Shown one piece after another: positions 31,918-40,751 of a stretch of DNA of 58,916 nucleotides (positions are counted from its first letter, which is position 1; each line of letters opens with the position of its first letter). Source of the DNA: Caldilineaceae bacterium (GTDB lineage Bacteria; Chloroflexota; Anaerolineae; Caldilineales; Caldilineaceae); assembly GCA_022824685.1 (NCBI GenBank), contig JAJDZJ010000190.1, forward strand, positions 1-58,916. The letters are read 5' to 3'. The position numbers were made by a program, and so were the translations under genes. Under the pieces are notes generated by a model that was not told the DNA's origin, searched no databases, and saw only the letters and a list, made by a program, of their open reading frames with translations.

Positions 31918-34900
31918 ATGAACTCTCCTTCGTATTCGAAACTGTTGGAGCTTTTCCGGCGACCGACACTGGCGTACAGCGACTTCGTCACCTGGTTCTG
32001 GGAGACGGGCGAGCTGGACAAGGAGCGCCTCACCTGGCAGCTGGAAGAGCTGAAAAAAAAAGGCGTGGGTGGCACTTGGTACTACCCGCGCTATCTCGAC
32101 GGCGAGCGGTACGGGACGCAGCCAGCCTATTTCAGCGAAGAATGGTGGGAGTTCTTCCGCCATTCCGTGGCTGAACACGAGCGTCTTGGGCTGGAAGCGT
32201 GGTTTTCCGGCTGGGAAGGGCGTGAGTACTGGCAGGATCTCCTGCGCTCCGAGCGCGCAGCGCGACCGGAGCTGGAGGGCCGCCGCCTGGTCATCCACGA
32301 GGCGCGCTCGCACAGCAGCCGCGCGATGCAACTCGACGTACCGACGGGGGAGACGGTTCTGGCGGCAGAGGCATACCGCTTGGACGGCGAGCGGCTCGAT
32401 CCGGCATCGTACCAGGATCTCAGTGAAGCTGTGCAGGGGCAGCAGATAGCCTGGACCGCGCCGGACGCCGGCTGGCTGCTGGCGGCGGTCGCCAGCCAGC
32501 CCCATGATCTCGACTACCTCAACCCCCATGTCGCCGCGCGCTATCTCGAAATCTACTGGCAGGAACACGAAGAGCGGCTGCGCGAATTTATACCCGGCAC
32601 CCTCTCCCTCTACGGGCAGGATGAACTCTATGTGCTCAACGGCAACATCCTGTACGCGCCGAACCTGGTAGAGCGGTTCAAGACGGAGAAGGGGTATGAC
32701 CCCGCGCCCCACCTGGTCGGCCTCTTCCACGACATCGGCGGCTTCACCGACAAGATCCGCTGCGACTACTACGAGGTGATGTCCGCCGCGCTCGAGGAAA
32801 ACCTCTACCGGCCGCTGTGCGCATGGCACGAAGAGCGGGGCATGCGCTACGGCACCATCGCCACCTGGGGTCGGCAGGACATGCTGGGCCAGACGTGGCA
32901 TTACGGCGACTTTTTCCGCCTGATGCGCTGGTTCCACGTCACCGGCAACGAAGACCCCGGTGCCAGTCTGCCCGGCGAGCGCTGTTTCATCGATGCCAAG
33001 CTTTCCAGCTCGATCCTGCATATTTACGAGCGCGAGCGGGCGTCGATGTGCGTCTACTGGGGGTCGGGCTGGGGTATGACGCAGGAGCAGAACCTTGCCT
33101 GGACGAATGAGAACTACGCCTACGGGCTGAATCATTACAATCAGCACGGCGGGCTGTACAACACGCTGGGCGGCTGGTACGAGTGGGTGCCGCCGTCGAT
33201 TCACTGGCGCCAGCCCTACTGGGAGCACTGGCAGACCTTCGTGGACTATATATCGCGCCTGAGCGCGGTGATGAGCCAGGGAACGCATGTAGCCGACGTG
33301 GCGCTGCTCTACCCGCTGACGACGGTACACGCCAACTGGCTGCGGGGGGACTCGTTCACAAGCGCGGCCGACGACTGCGCGATGACCACCTTTTCGCTCG
33401 CCCGCCAGATCTATGAGGCGGGGATCGACTTCGATTTCGTCGACGACCACCTGCTGAGCCAGGCCATTGTGCGCGACGGGACGCTGGAGATAGCCGGTAT
33501 CCGGTTCCGGGCCGTGCTGCTGCCGCCATTGACGACGATCCGGCGCGGGACGCTGGCGAAGCTCAGGGAGTTCTATGACGGGGGCGGCGTGATCGTCGCT
33601 TTCCGCCGCCTGCCGGCCGCGTCGCAGGAGCACGGCCGCGACGATCCCGAAGTGCGCGCGCTGTTGCGGCATATCTTCGGCATCGCGTCCAGCGAGGAGG
33701 CCGCCCACCGTTCCGAGGCGCATAGCCAGGCCCGCGACAGCATCTACCGGCGGCGCAACGAACAGGGCGGGCAAGGCATCTTCCTGCCCGGCCAGGAGAC
33801 GGCGCGCACGCCCCATGCCGCGCAGCGGGGAGTCGACGCCGCGGCTGTCATCTCGGCCGCGATCGACCGCGACGTGATCGCCTCGGAGAGGAACGTCTTC
33901 CACACGCACCAGAAGATCGGCGAGCTGGACGTCTACTTCCTCTACAACGTCGAGTCGGTGCGGAGGGAGCTGACCTTTACCCTGCGCGTGCGCGGCGCGC
34001 CGGAGATCTGGGACTGCTGGAGCGGCGAGGTGTTGCCCCATCACCGCTTCTCCTGCACCGATGACAGGACGACGGTGCGCCTGACGATGGAGGCCAACCA
34101 GGGCACTGTACTGGTCATGCGCCCGCCCAGGGGGAAGCCGTCGGTGACGGGGGACAATCTGGGGACGATCACGCATGTGGAAGCGTCCGGCGATAGCGTT
34201 GCGGTGCAGGGCACTGTCGAAGACGCGGGCCTCAAGTCGGCGCGCGTGCGCCATGCGGGGCGGGAGTACGGCGCCCGCGCCCGCTTCGCGCCGGCGCCGG
34301 ATCCACTGCGCCTGACGGGCGACTGGTCGTTCCGGTTGACGCCGACGATGGACAACCGCTGGGGCGATTTCCGCCATCCACCCAGCGATGGACACATCGC
34401 CGCAGAGGCGCGCCAGTTCCGCTACCGGGAGGAGGAGACGCCGGGCACTGCTTCAGGCACTGTTTCAGGCACTGCGCTGGGCTGGCACAGCCCCGACTGT
34501 GACGACGGCAGCTGGCCTGTTTTCACCTATACGTTCGGCCCTTACTGGCGGGCCAGCGGCCCATTCAAGCGCGGGAAGGCCCCGCGGGAACTGGCGGCAT
34601 TAATGGCCGGGGATACAGATGCGCTGGACGCCGGAGAGATGGACTGGGAAACGGTCTGCTTTTCACAGGAGTTCGGACAGCCGGGGACGGAAGTTTGGGG
34701 CGGCAGCCACGGCGTCGGGGATTCGTTCCTCTGTTTTGACGTTGCCGACGAGCAAGAGGAGAGGGTACGCTACCTCTGCACCCATGTGCGCGCGCCGAAG
34801 GACGGACGCTGGGTCCTGCATCTGGGAGCCGACAGCGGGCAGGTGGAGCAGGCGTGGTTGAATGGGGGAGCCCTGCTGCCAAACAGCTCCGGGGAACCGG

Positions 34901-35751
34901 CGCCGGAGACGATAGAAGTCGACCTGCAGGAGGGGCTGAACCTCCTCCTGCTCGCTTGTGTGCAGCCGCCCGGCCAGCCCCTGCGAGCGTATGCTGCGCT
35001 GTTGGAACCGTCGACGACGCCGGTGCGGGACCGTGCCGCGGCGCGGCTGACCTGGTTCGCCGAGCCTTCCGACCTGGCCTATGAGATCGCGCCGCACAAA
35101 GAGCGCCGCGTCGCCTGGTACAGGTGCGAGGCGCCGGCGGGGACGCATACGTTCCATCTGGACGTGGATGCCGAAGGCGTTCAGGTCTGGGTCAACGGCG
35201 TGGAAGCGGAGTTCCGGGACGGACAGATCCGACTGAATGCTCCAGTGGCGGATGTCGCCCAGGTTGCGCTCCGAGTCGCACAGAAGCCGGGCGTCTACGC
35301 CGGCGCGGCCATCCGCCGTCCGGTTCGCTTTGAGTGCGCTGAGGCGTCGCTGCCCTTGGGCGATTGGAGCCGGTACGCGTTGGAGAGCTACTCCGGCGGG
35401 GCAGTATACAAGAAGAGTTTCTCGCTCGAAAGCGAGCAGCTGCAGGGTGAAGTCATTCTCGACCTGGGCGCGGTGAACACAACGGCGGAGGTAACTGTCA
35501 ACGGGCAGAACGTGGGCGTCCGGTTGGCGCGCCCCTACCGCTTCGACATCACCGGCCAGGCGCGCGAAGGGGAGAACGAGCTGGAAGTGACCGTCTACAA
35601 TACGCTGGCCAACTACTTCAGCACGGGGCCCTATGAGTCCGAGTACGTCTTCCCGGGGCAGACGGTTTCGGGGCTGCTTGGCCCCGTCACGGTCAGCTTT
35701 CCGGTGCGGGCAACGCTGGCGGCCAAGCCGGTGGTGAACGGCAGTTTTTAG
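31918..35751 (+). CDS. Large glycosidase, GH106 (alpha-L-rhamnosidase)-like
   Basis: A 1277-residue protein. The N-terminal ~700 residues have the layout of GH106-type enzymes: FRRPTLAYSDFVTWFWETGE and LTWQLEELKKKGVGGTWYYP, then long Trp/Glu-rich barrel segments (RYGTIATWGRQDML, ASMCVYWGSGWGMTQEQN, GGLYNTLGGWYEWVPP). A domain at ~700-800 resembles the flavodoxin-like or beta-sandwich linker (ADVALLYPLTTVHANWL). The C-terminus is a galactose-binding-like GH2-N fold (GAVYKKSFSL, TAEVTVNGQNVGVRLARPYR, GENELEVTVYN). No signal peptide, so it may cleave imported glycosides. Known GH106 enzymes are ~1000-1100 residues and release L-rhamnose; the downstream rhamnose mutarotase supports this. Substrate specificity is an inference. 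Confidence 0.65.
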   Translation: MNSPSYSKLLELFRRPTLAYSDFVTWFWETGELDKERLTWQLEELKKKGVGGTWYYPRYLDGERYGTQPAYFSEEWWEFFRHSVAEHERLGLEAWFSGWEGREYWQDLLRSERAARPELEGRRLVIHEARSHSSRAMQLDVPTGETVLAAEAYRLDGERLDPASYQDLSEAVQGQQIAWTAPDAGWLLAAVASQPHDLDYLNPHVAARYLEIYWQEHEERLREFIPGTLSLYGQDELYVLNGNILYAPNLVERFKTEKGYDPAPHLVGLFHDIGGFTDKIRCDYYEVMSAALEENLYRPLCAWHEERGMRYGTIATWGRQDMLGQTWHYGDFFRLMRWFHVTGNEDPGASLPGERCFIDAKLSSSILHIYERERASMCVYWGSGWGMTQEQNLAWTNENYAYGLNHYNQHGGLYNTLGGWYEWVPPSIHWRQPYWEHWQTFVDYISRLSAVMSQGTHVADVALLYPLTTVHANWLRGDSFTSAADDCAMTTFSLARQIYEAGIDFDFVDDHLLSQAIVRDGTLEIAGIRFRAVLLPPLTTIRRGTLAKLREFYDGGGVIVAFRRLPAASQEHGRDDPEVRALLRHIFGIASSEEAAHRSEAHSQARDSIYRRRNEQGGQGIFLPGQETARTPHAAQRGVDAAAVISAAIDRDVIASERNVFHTHQKIGELDVYFLYNVESVRRELTFTLRVRGAPEIWDCWSGEVLPHHRFSCTDDRTTVRLTMEANQGTVLVMRPPRGKPSVTGDNLGTITHVEASGDSVAVQGTVEDAGLKSARVRHAGREYGARARFAPAPDPLRLTGDWSFRLTPTMDNRWGDFRHPPSDGHIAAEARQFRYREEETPGTASGTVSGTALGWHSPDCDDGSWPVFTYTFGPYWRASGPFKRGKAPRELAALMAGDTDALDAGEMDWETVCFSQEFGQPGTEVWGGSHGVGDSFLCFDVADEQEERVRYLCTHVRAPKDGRWVLHLGADSGQVEQAWLNGGALLPNSSGEPAPETIEVDLQEGLNLLLLACVQPPGQPLRAYAALLEPSTTPVRDRAAARLTWFAEPSDLAYEIAPHKERRVAWYRCEAPAGTHTFHLDVDAEGVQVWVNGVEAEFRDGQIRLNAPVADVAQVALRVAQKPGVYAGAAIRRPVRFECAEASLPLGDWSRYALESYSGGAVYKKSFSLESEQLQGEVILDLGAVNTTAEVTVNGQNVGVRLARPYRFDITGQAREGENELEVTVYNTLANYFSTGPYESEYVFPGQTVSGLLGPVTVSFPVRATLAAKPVVNGSF

Positions 35752-35829
35752 CGCCACCGCGTTCTCGCGTGTTCGCCTTGTTGCCAAGGACGACTGCCTG
35801 GAACGCAAAAAAGTAACGAGGACACAGCC

Positions 35830-36957
35830 ATGAAGATCCGTACAGTTGAGGCATACGCGCTCGCCTATCCGGAACCCCACTATAAGGGCATTGAACGCTA
35901 TATCACCCTGGCGCGGGTTGAGGCCGATGACGGCACGGTCGGCTGGGGCGAGTGCATCTCCCAGTTTCGCGAGGCTGCGCTGGCGACGAAGCTGATCATC
36001 GAGGAGGGCCTGGCGCCCCTGCTGATCGGCGGGGACGCGCGTGATGTGGAGCGCGCCTGGCACAAGATGCTGGCCCATGTCTGGTGGTACGGCCCGGAGG
36101 GGATAGCGGCCTTTGGCGTGAGCGCAATCGATATGGCGCTGTGGGACCTGAAGGGCAAGGCGCTGGGGCTGCCGCTCTGCCAGCTTCTGGGAGGCAAGCT
36201 GCATGACAACGTCGTGGCGATGGCCTCGATCATCTTCGACATGGAGGACCTGGACTGGACCTTGAACGAGTTTCGCTGGATGGTGGAGCAGGGCTACCAC
36301 TACGTCAAGGCGGGCTGGGGCATGCACCCGGGCGCGGTCTTCGGGCAGGACGCCGCGCGCGATATCGAGTATGTGCGCCGCATCCGCGAGGTGATCGGCC
36401 CTGAACGCGAGCTGATCGTGGATACGCCGGGCGCGCGCAATCTGTGGGACGTGCCGACCGCGATCCAGCGCTTTCGCCAGCTTGAACCGTACCGCCTGCG
36501 CTGGATCGAGCAGCCGCTCCTGCCGAGTGATTTGGAGGGGCATGCCCGGCTGCGGGCCGCGGTGGCCACGCCGATCGGGACCGGTGAGGATGAGTGGGAC
36601 GTCGAGAGCTACGGGCGCCTGATCCGCAGCCGCGGCGTGGATGTGGTCCAGATCGACCCGGGCCGCAGCCACGGCATCACCGGCTCGCGCGAGGTGATCC
36701 GGCTGCTGGAGGTGGAGAACCTGCAGTTCAGCCTGCACACGTGGAGCAGCGCGCTCAACAGCGCGGCCAGCGTCCACCTGCTGGCCATCTCCGACCACGG
36801 CGTCAGCATGGACCTCAAGCCGCATGAATCGCCGATGCAGCATGAGCTGGTCAGCGACCCCTGGGTGCAGGAGGGCGGCTATCTGGCCGTGCGCGACAGG
36901 CCCGGCCTGGGCGTCCGCGTGCGGGAAGAGATTGTGCGCAAGTATTCGTTCGGGTAA
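35830..36957 (+). CDS. Mandelate racemase/enolase-superfamily acid-sugar dehydratase
   Basis: A 375-residue member of the MR subgroup of the enolase superfamily. Metal ligands are Asp198 (ELIVDTPGARN), Glu227 (RWIEQPL) and Glu253 (GTGEDEWD). Lys160 in YVKAGWGMHPG is the first Lys of the usual K-x-K; the second position is Gly162. The Asp276-His303 dyad (VVQIDPGRSHGIT, SLHTWSSALN) is the general base on the other side. Such enzymes dehydrate acid sugars (for example L-rhamnonate or L-fuconate) to 2-keto-3-deoxy acids. The neighbouring mutarotase, SDR and glycosidase make a deoxy-sugar acid the best guess. It has a ribosome-binding site at AACGAGGACACAGCC. Confidence 0.85.
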   Translation: MKIRTVEAYALAYPEPHYKGIERYITLARVEADDGTVGWGECISQFREAALATKLIIEEGLAPLLIGGDARDVERAWHKMLAHVWWYGPEGIAAFGVSAIDMALWDLKGKALGLPLCQLLGGKLHDNVVAMASIIFDMEDLDWTLNEFRWMVEQGYHYVKAGWGMHPGAVFGQDAARDIEYVRRIREVIGPERELIVDTPGARNLWDVPTAIQRFRQLEPYRLRWIEQPLLPSDLEGHARLRAAVATPIGTGEDEWDVESYGRLIRSRGVDVVQIDPGRSHGITGSREVIRLLEVENLQFSLHTWSSALNSAASVHLLAISDHGVSMDLKPHESPMQHELVSDPWVQEGGYLAVRDRPGLGVRVREEIVRKYSFG

Positions 36958-37030
36958 ACGGCAGTGGTCGATGGCCGGTGGTCAGCAGCTTTGATATTCG
37001 GTCCAGTGAACGTTTGGAGGAGGGGAGACG

Positions 37031-37837
37031 GTGTCGGAAATTCAGAGTGGGCCGCGGCGGGCGTTGATCACCGGCGGGGCGAGCGGATTCGGGCTGGGGA
37101 TTGCGAAGGCGTTGCTAGCGCGCGGCGCGCAGGTCGCGATTGGGGACATCGATCGCGACCGCCTGCAGGAGGCCGAACGCGACCTCGACAGCGACGATCT
37201 GCTGGCGATTGAACTGGATGTGACGTCGCCGGCATCGGCCGCGGCCGCGGTGGCGGCCTGCGAAGAACGTTTCGGCGGCCTGGACACGCTGGTCAATTCG
37301 GCCGGTGTCATCGCCTTCAACCCGCTGACGGAGATAAGCGAAGCGGAGTGGGACTGGGTGCTCGACGTAGACCTGAAGGGCACATTTCTCTGCTGCCAGG
37401 CGGCCGCGCCGCTTCTGTGCGCCAGCGGCCGCGGCCGCATCGTCAACATCGGGTCCGACGCGTCCAAGGTGGGATTCCCGCTGCTGGCCCACTACTGCGC
37501 GGCCAAATTCGGGGTTGTTGGGCTGACCAAGGTGCTGGCGGGTGAGCTGGGGTCACGCCAGGTTACGGTCAACTGCGTCTGCCCGGTCGGCGTATCGGGA
37601 ACCGGCATGGGGCAGGAGATTCTCGACTTGAAGACGGCGGCCACGGGCATGCAGCCGCAGGAGATCCTGGCCGCCACGGCCGCCGACATTCCCTTGCAGC
37701 GCAACCCGACGGTGCAGGATATCGTGAATGCCGCGCTCTTCTTCATCTCCGACGAAGCCGCCTTCCTGACCGGGTCGGCGCTCGACGTCGACGGCGGCAT
37801 GCGCAGTACAATCCCGGTGCCTGGCATGGAAGTGTGA
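37031..37837 (+). CDS. Short-chain dehydrogenase/reductase (SDR)
   Basis: A 268-residue classical SDR. The cofactor motif is TGGASGFG (14-21), with DID at 39-41 favouring NAD(H). Further motifs are NSAG (89-92), Ser142 in NIGSDASKVG and Tyr155-x-x-x-Lys159 in HYCAAKFG. The C-terminus carries the usual SGTGMGQEI loop and LTGSALDVDGGM motif. The start is GTG with a GGAGGAGGGGAG ribosome-binding site 5-6 bp upstream. In a non-phosphorylative deoxy-sugar pathway it could oxidise L-rhamnose/L-fucose to the lactone, or 2-keto-3-deoxy-L-fuconate; which one cannot be read from sequence. It lies 73 bp after the enolase-superfamily gene and 49 bp before the mutarotase. Confidence 0.9.
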   Translation: MSEIQSGPRRALITGGASGFGLGIAKALLARGAQVAIGDIDRDRLQEAERDLDSDDLLAIELDVTSPASAAAAVAACEERFGGLDTLVNSAGVIAFNPLTEISEAEWDWVLDVDLKGTFLCCQAAAPLLCASGRGRIVNIGSDASKVGFPLLAHYCAAKFGVVGLTKVLAGELGSRQVTVNCVCPVGVSGTGMGQEILDLKTAATGMQPQEILAATAADIPLQRNPTVQDIVNAALFFISDEAAFLTGSALDVDGGMRSTIPVPGMEV

Positions 37838-37886
37838 ACTTGCATTGGCTGTTGATGTATCTGACCACTGAAAACTGGGGTTTCCG

Positions 37887-38264
37887 ATGCAACGGGTTGC
37901 CTTTGTCATGCACGTCAAAGAGGGGGAGGAGGAAGAGTACCGGCGGCGCCACAGGGAGGTCTGGCCTGCTGTGCTGGCCGACCTGGAGCGGGCGGGCGTG
38001 CGCAGCATGAGCATCTTCATGGCCCACCAGCAGCTCTTCCTGTATATGGAGACGGAGGACTACGCCGAGGCCGTCCGCATCCTGGCGGAAAGTCCCGAAT
38101 CGGTGCGCTGGGAGGAGTACATGGCGCCGATCATGGAGGACGAGAGCGGCGACGCATACGACCCGTACGACGCATATCCCGAAGGTCTGCCTGAGGTTTT
38201 CCACTGGCGGGTTGGCAGCGACGGGGAGGGGTGCGATATTGTCTCCGAGGAGGTCAAGACATGA
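37887..38264 (+). CDS. rhaM: L-rhamnose mutarotase (RhaM-like)
   Basis: A 125-residue RhaM-family (DUF718) protein that interconverts the anomers of L-rhamnose or L-fucose. The core MQRVAFVMHVKEGEEEEYRR then RHREVWPAVLADLERAGVRS includes His22 and the EVWP block. SIFMAHQQLFLYMETEDYAE and WEEYMAPIMED follow, and PEVFHWR is the C-terminal signature. The C-terminal tail beyond HWRVGSD is longer than usual by ~15 residues and includes the ribosome-binding site of the next gene. Its stop codon overlaps the ATG of the downstream AlbA_2 gene (ATGA). A decayed copy of the C-terminal part occurs at ~40575-40633, fused to another gene fragment. Confidence 0.9.
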   Translation: MQRVAFVMHVKEGEEEEYRRRHREVWPAVLADLERAGVRSMSIFMAHQQLFLYMETEDYAEAVRILAESPESVRWEEYMAPIMEDESGDAYDPYDAYPEGLPEVFHWRVGSDGEGCDIVSEEVKT

Positions 38265-39949
38265 CAGCCAGTCAAGATCATGATAGTCGTCTCGTTCATC
38301 TTGTGGATGAACTGTGTCAATTATCGCGCGAGACCGAGTGGGTTGAATTCAAGAAGAATTTCCACCCGCCGCAGACGATAGGTGAGTACATCTCCGCTCT
38401 GGCGAACGCAGCGTGCCTGAAGTACAAGCCGAAGGCATACCTCTTTTACGGCATCGAGGATGGAACGCACGAGGTTGTCGGAACGTCCTTCGATCCCTAC
38501 ACTGAAAAGGGCAAGGGCAACCAGGATCTGCTGCCCTGGATCACGGCTGGACTGATCCCGAACCCAGGTTTCGAGGTCTCTATAGTAAGACACCCCCGTG
38601 GGCGTGTTGTTGTCTTTGAGATCGAACCTGCCCGCGGGAGACCGGTCAGGTTCTACGGCGAGTCTTTCGTCAGGGTTGGCTCCAGCAAGACAAACTTGAA
38701 GCGGCATCCCGTTAAAGAGGGCGCGATATGGTCGCGAGGAAGTGACTGGTCCGCGGAGATATGCGAGGACGCGACGATCGATGATCTCGACCCGGAGGCT
38801 GTCGCAAAAGCGCGAGAGCAGTTCGCTATCACGCACCCTTCTCAAGCGGACGAAGTGGCTGATTGGAACGACATCACTTTCCTCAACAAAGCTCGCGTCT
38901 TGAAGCAAGGCAAGGTAACACGCACCGCGCTCCTTCTCCTGGGCCGCGCCGAGTCACCTACACTACTCTCGCCCGCAGTGGCAAAAATCTCGTGGATCCT
39001 GAAAGACGCCGACAACCGCGAACTCGACTATGAACACTTCGGCCCGCCTTTTTTGCTTGCGGGAGACAGGTTACAGAACCGGATCCGAAATCTGAATGTG
39101 CGCGCCATGCCAAGCGGGACACTTTTCCCGGTGGAATTTACGCAGTATGACTTCTGGGTAATCCGGGAAGCGCTGCACAACTGCATCGCTCACCAGGATT
39201 ACCAATTGCGCGGTCGTATCATCGTCGTAGAATTTCCCGATCGCGTGATTTTGACTAACGTCGGCGACTTTCTTCCCGGCGACATAGAGACGGTAATCCG
39301 GCAAGACGCCCCACAGTCTTTCTACCGCAACAATTTCCTGGCGGATGCGATGGTCCAGTTGAATCTGATCGACACACAGGGCGGCGGGATCAAACGCATG
39401 TTTGAAACGCAGCGTAAACGGTCGTTCCCTTTGCCGGACTATGATCTGACTAAGCCGGGTTCGGTAATCGTGAAACTCGACGGTCGGATTCTGGATGAAC
39501 GTTACACTCGGCTGCTTCTGGAGCGGACTGATCTCGATCTTGAACAGGTAATTTTGCTCGACCGAGTGCAGAAAGGACTACCCATTGAGAAAAACGAACG
39601 CCGCTCACTCAGAAATGCAGGCTTGATAGAAGGACGCCATCCCAACCTGATGGTGGCGGACGTTGTCGCTAAGGCGACTGGGAAAATAGGCGAATACGTT
39701 CTCGAAAGCGGTTTCGACAATCTGTATTATAGAGACTTGATTCTGAAACTGGTGCGTGAGCATGGGCCGGTAAGCCGCAAGGATATTGATGAAACGTTGT
39801 TGACTAAACTACCTGACCGACTCAATCGGCAACAAAAGCGGACAAAAATCCGCAATCTAATCCAGAGGCTCCGCATCTCTGGCAGTATCGCAAATCAAGG
39901 AACGCGGAAGCAACCAGAATGGATATTTTTGAAAGCTCTGGATGATTGA
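38261..39949 (+). CDS. AlbA_2/HATPase-type putative regulator, RecG-like
   Basis: A 562-residue protein. An AlbA_2 domain (~1-140) carries ETEWVEFKKNFHPPQTIGEY and AYLFYGIEDGTHEVVGTSF. A HATPase_c_4-like segment follows (~290-400) with REALHNCIAHQDYQLRG and VILTNVGDFLPGDIE. A C-terminal winged-helix region (~500-562) contains REHGPVSRKDIDETLL and RLRISGSIANQG. The ATG at 38261 overlaps the RhaM stop by ATGA and has a GAGGAGG ribosome-binding site; the upstream ATG at 38231 is in RhaM and is disfavoured. The gene is the third member of this family in the window. Translational coupling to RhaM suggests joint expression with the sugar operon, possibly as regulator, although such genes also travel as passengers. 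Confidence 0.85.
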   Translation: MTASQDHDSRLVHLVDELCQLSRETEWVEFKKNFHPPQTIGEYISALANAACLKYKPKAYLFYGIEDGTHEVVGTSFDPYTEKGKGNQDLLPWITAGLIPNPGFEVSIVRHPRGRVVVFEIEPARGRPVRFYGESFVRVGSSKTNLKRHPVKEGAIWSRGSDWSAEICEDATIDDLDPEAVAKAREQFAITHPSQADEVADWNDITFLNKARVLKQGKVTRTALLLLGRAESPTLLSPAVAKISWILKDADNRELDYEHFGPPFLLAGDRLQNRIRNLNVRAMPSGTLFPVEFTQYDFWVIREALHNCIAHQDYQLRGRIIVVEFPDRVILTNVGDFLPGDIETVIRQDAPQSFYRNNFLADAMVQLNLIDTQGGGIKRMFETQRKRSFPLPDYDLTKPGSVIVKLDGRILDERYTRLLLERTDLDLEQVILLDRVQKGLPIEKNERRSLRNAGLIEGRHPNLMVADVVAKATGKIGEYVLESGFDNLYYRDLILKLVREHGPVSRKDIDETLLTKLPDRLNRQQKRTKIRNLIQRLRISGSIANQGTRKQPEWIFLKALDD

Positions 39950-40405
39950 GCAATGAGATTCGTTCCAGATAAGCTCGCAAAATACAGTGAGGATGCTGCA
40001 GCAAGTCATATAGCGGTTGTTTATTGCTGACACTGCGCTTAATCCTTTACTATTCTCTGGTTTGTTCAGAGTTGCAAGTAAAGGCTTCAGGTTAGCCGCG
40101 AAGCCATATCCAGTGTGTGGATTTCCATTGACATCCGAATGCGAGGAAAGAGGCGTTGGAAACACCTTTGCTCGCCCCGTTCAGATTCGCGAAACGGCGA
40201 TGGCTTAGCAGTTACTCTCTGCCAGAATTCTTTTACTTATTCGTGGTAGAATTCGGCTCGTAAGTAAAGTATTTAGACATAAACTAAGTAAAAGATTCAA
40301 GATATAGGCGATTCTACCCGGTTCGTTCCAGGATTTCGGTGGCTGTACCCAACTCAGTGATAGGGTGTTGCCAGACTAAGCGCCGGATACGATTTGGAGA
40401 TAGAA
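39950..40405. other. AT-rich intergenic region (456 bp) with small inverted repeats
   Basis: No gene is convincing. The 10-bp sequence CTTTTACTTA at 40230-40239 has its perfect inverse TAAGTAAAAG at 40285-40294, with a third partial copy TAAGTAAAG at 40261. The region is AT-richer than its neighbours. There is no T-run after a strong stem, so no terminator is claimed. The region contains no recognisable RNA gene. Confidence 0.45.
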
Positions 40406-40633
40406 GTGACCGCCATGGAACTCGCCTGCGCGGCCTGACTTGCGTGGACGCCACTTTATCGGAAGTGGCCGCGATATTGCAGGCGATGGTCCTGATCGCC
40501 GCGCCCGGCAGGCTGCCTTGACTCGCAGGAGATCGAACGCGATCCCCCAGGGCAGGCCCGGCGCGTGAGCGGGGACGCCTACCCTGAAGGGCCGCAGGAG
40601 GTGTTCCACTGGCAGGCTGGCAGCGGGCGTTGA
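40406..40633 (+). pseudogene. Chimeric remnant: sugar-isomerase N-terminus fused to RhaM C-terminus
   Basis: The left ~165 bp aligns with the beginning of the isomerase gene at 41390, including its ribosome-binding site (GGAGATAGAAGTGACC against GGAGACAGCCATGACC). It continues through TGGCCGCGATATTGCAGGCG and DSQEIERDPPGQARRV (isomerase: DSREIERDPEGQARRV), with deletions and stop codons. Directly after the Arg-Val-Ser-Gly codons the frame switches in phase to DAYPEGPQEVFHWQAGSG and a stop, matching the RhaM C-terminus (DAYPEGLPEVFHWRVGSD). It is thus a deletion fusion of two different genes. It marks an ancestral tandem duplication of a RhaM...isomerase segment that later collapsed. Confidence 0.85.
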
Positions 40634-40751
40634 GAAGAGATATCGACAAAGGAGTTACGGAGTCGAAAACGGCGGAGGACAATGTCAGTTGCCGTGTTAC
40701 TCTCATAGGATGGTGCGCATGGGCGATGAGAGGACTAAGGAAGGGCTGCAG

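Noticed and set aside
31807..34395. 862-codon minus-strand open frame opposite the large glycosidase gene
   Set aside because: It mirrors the high-GC codon pattern of the plus-strand gene, has no domain pattern (Arg/Gln/Val-rich), and the plus frame has clear glycosidase motifs.
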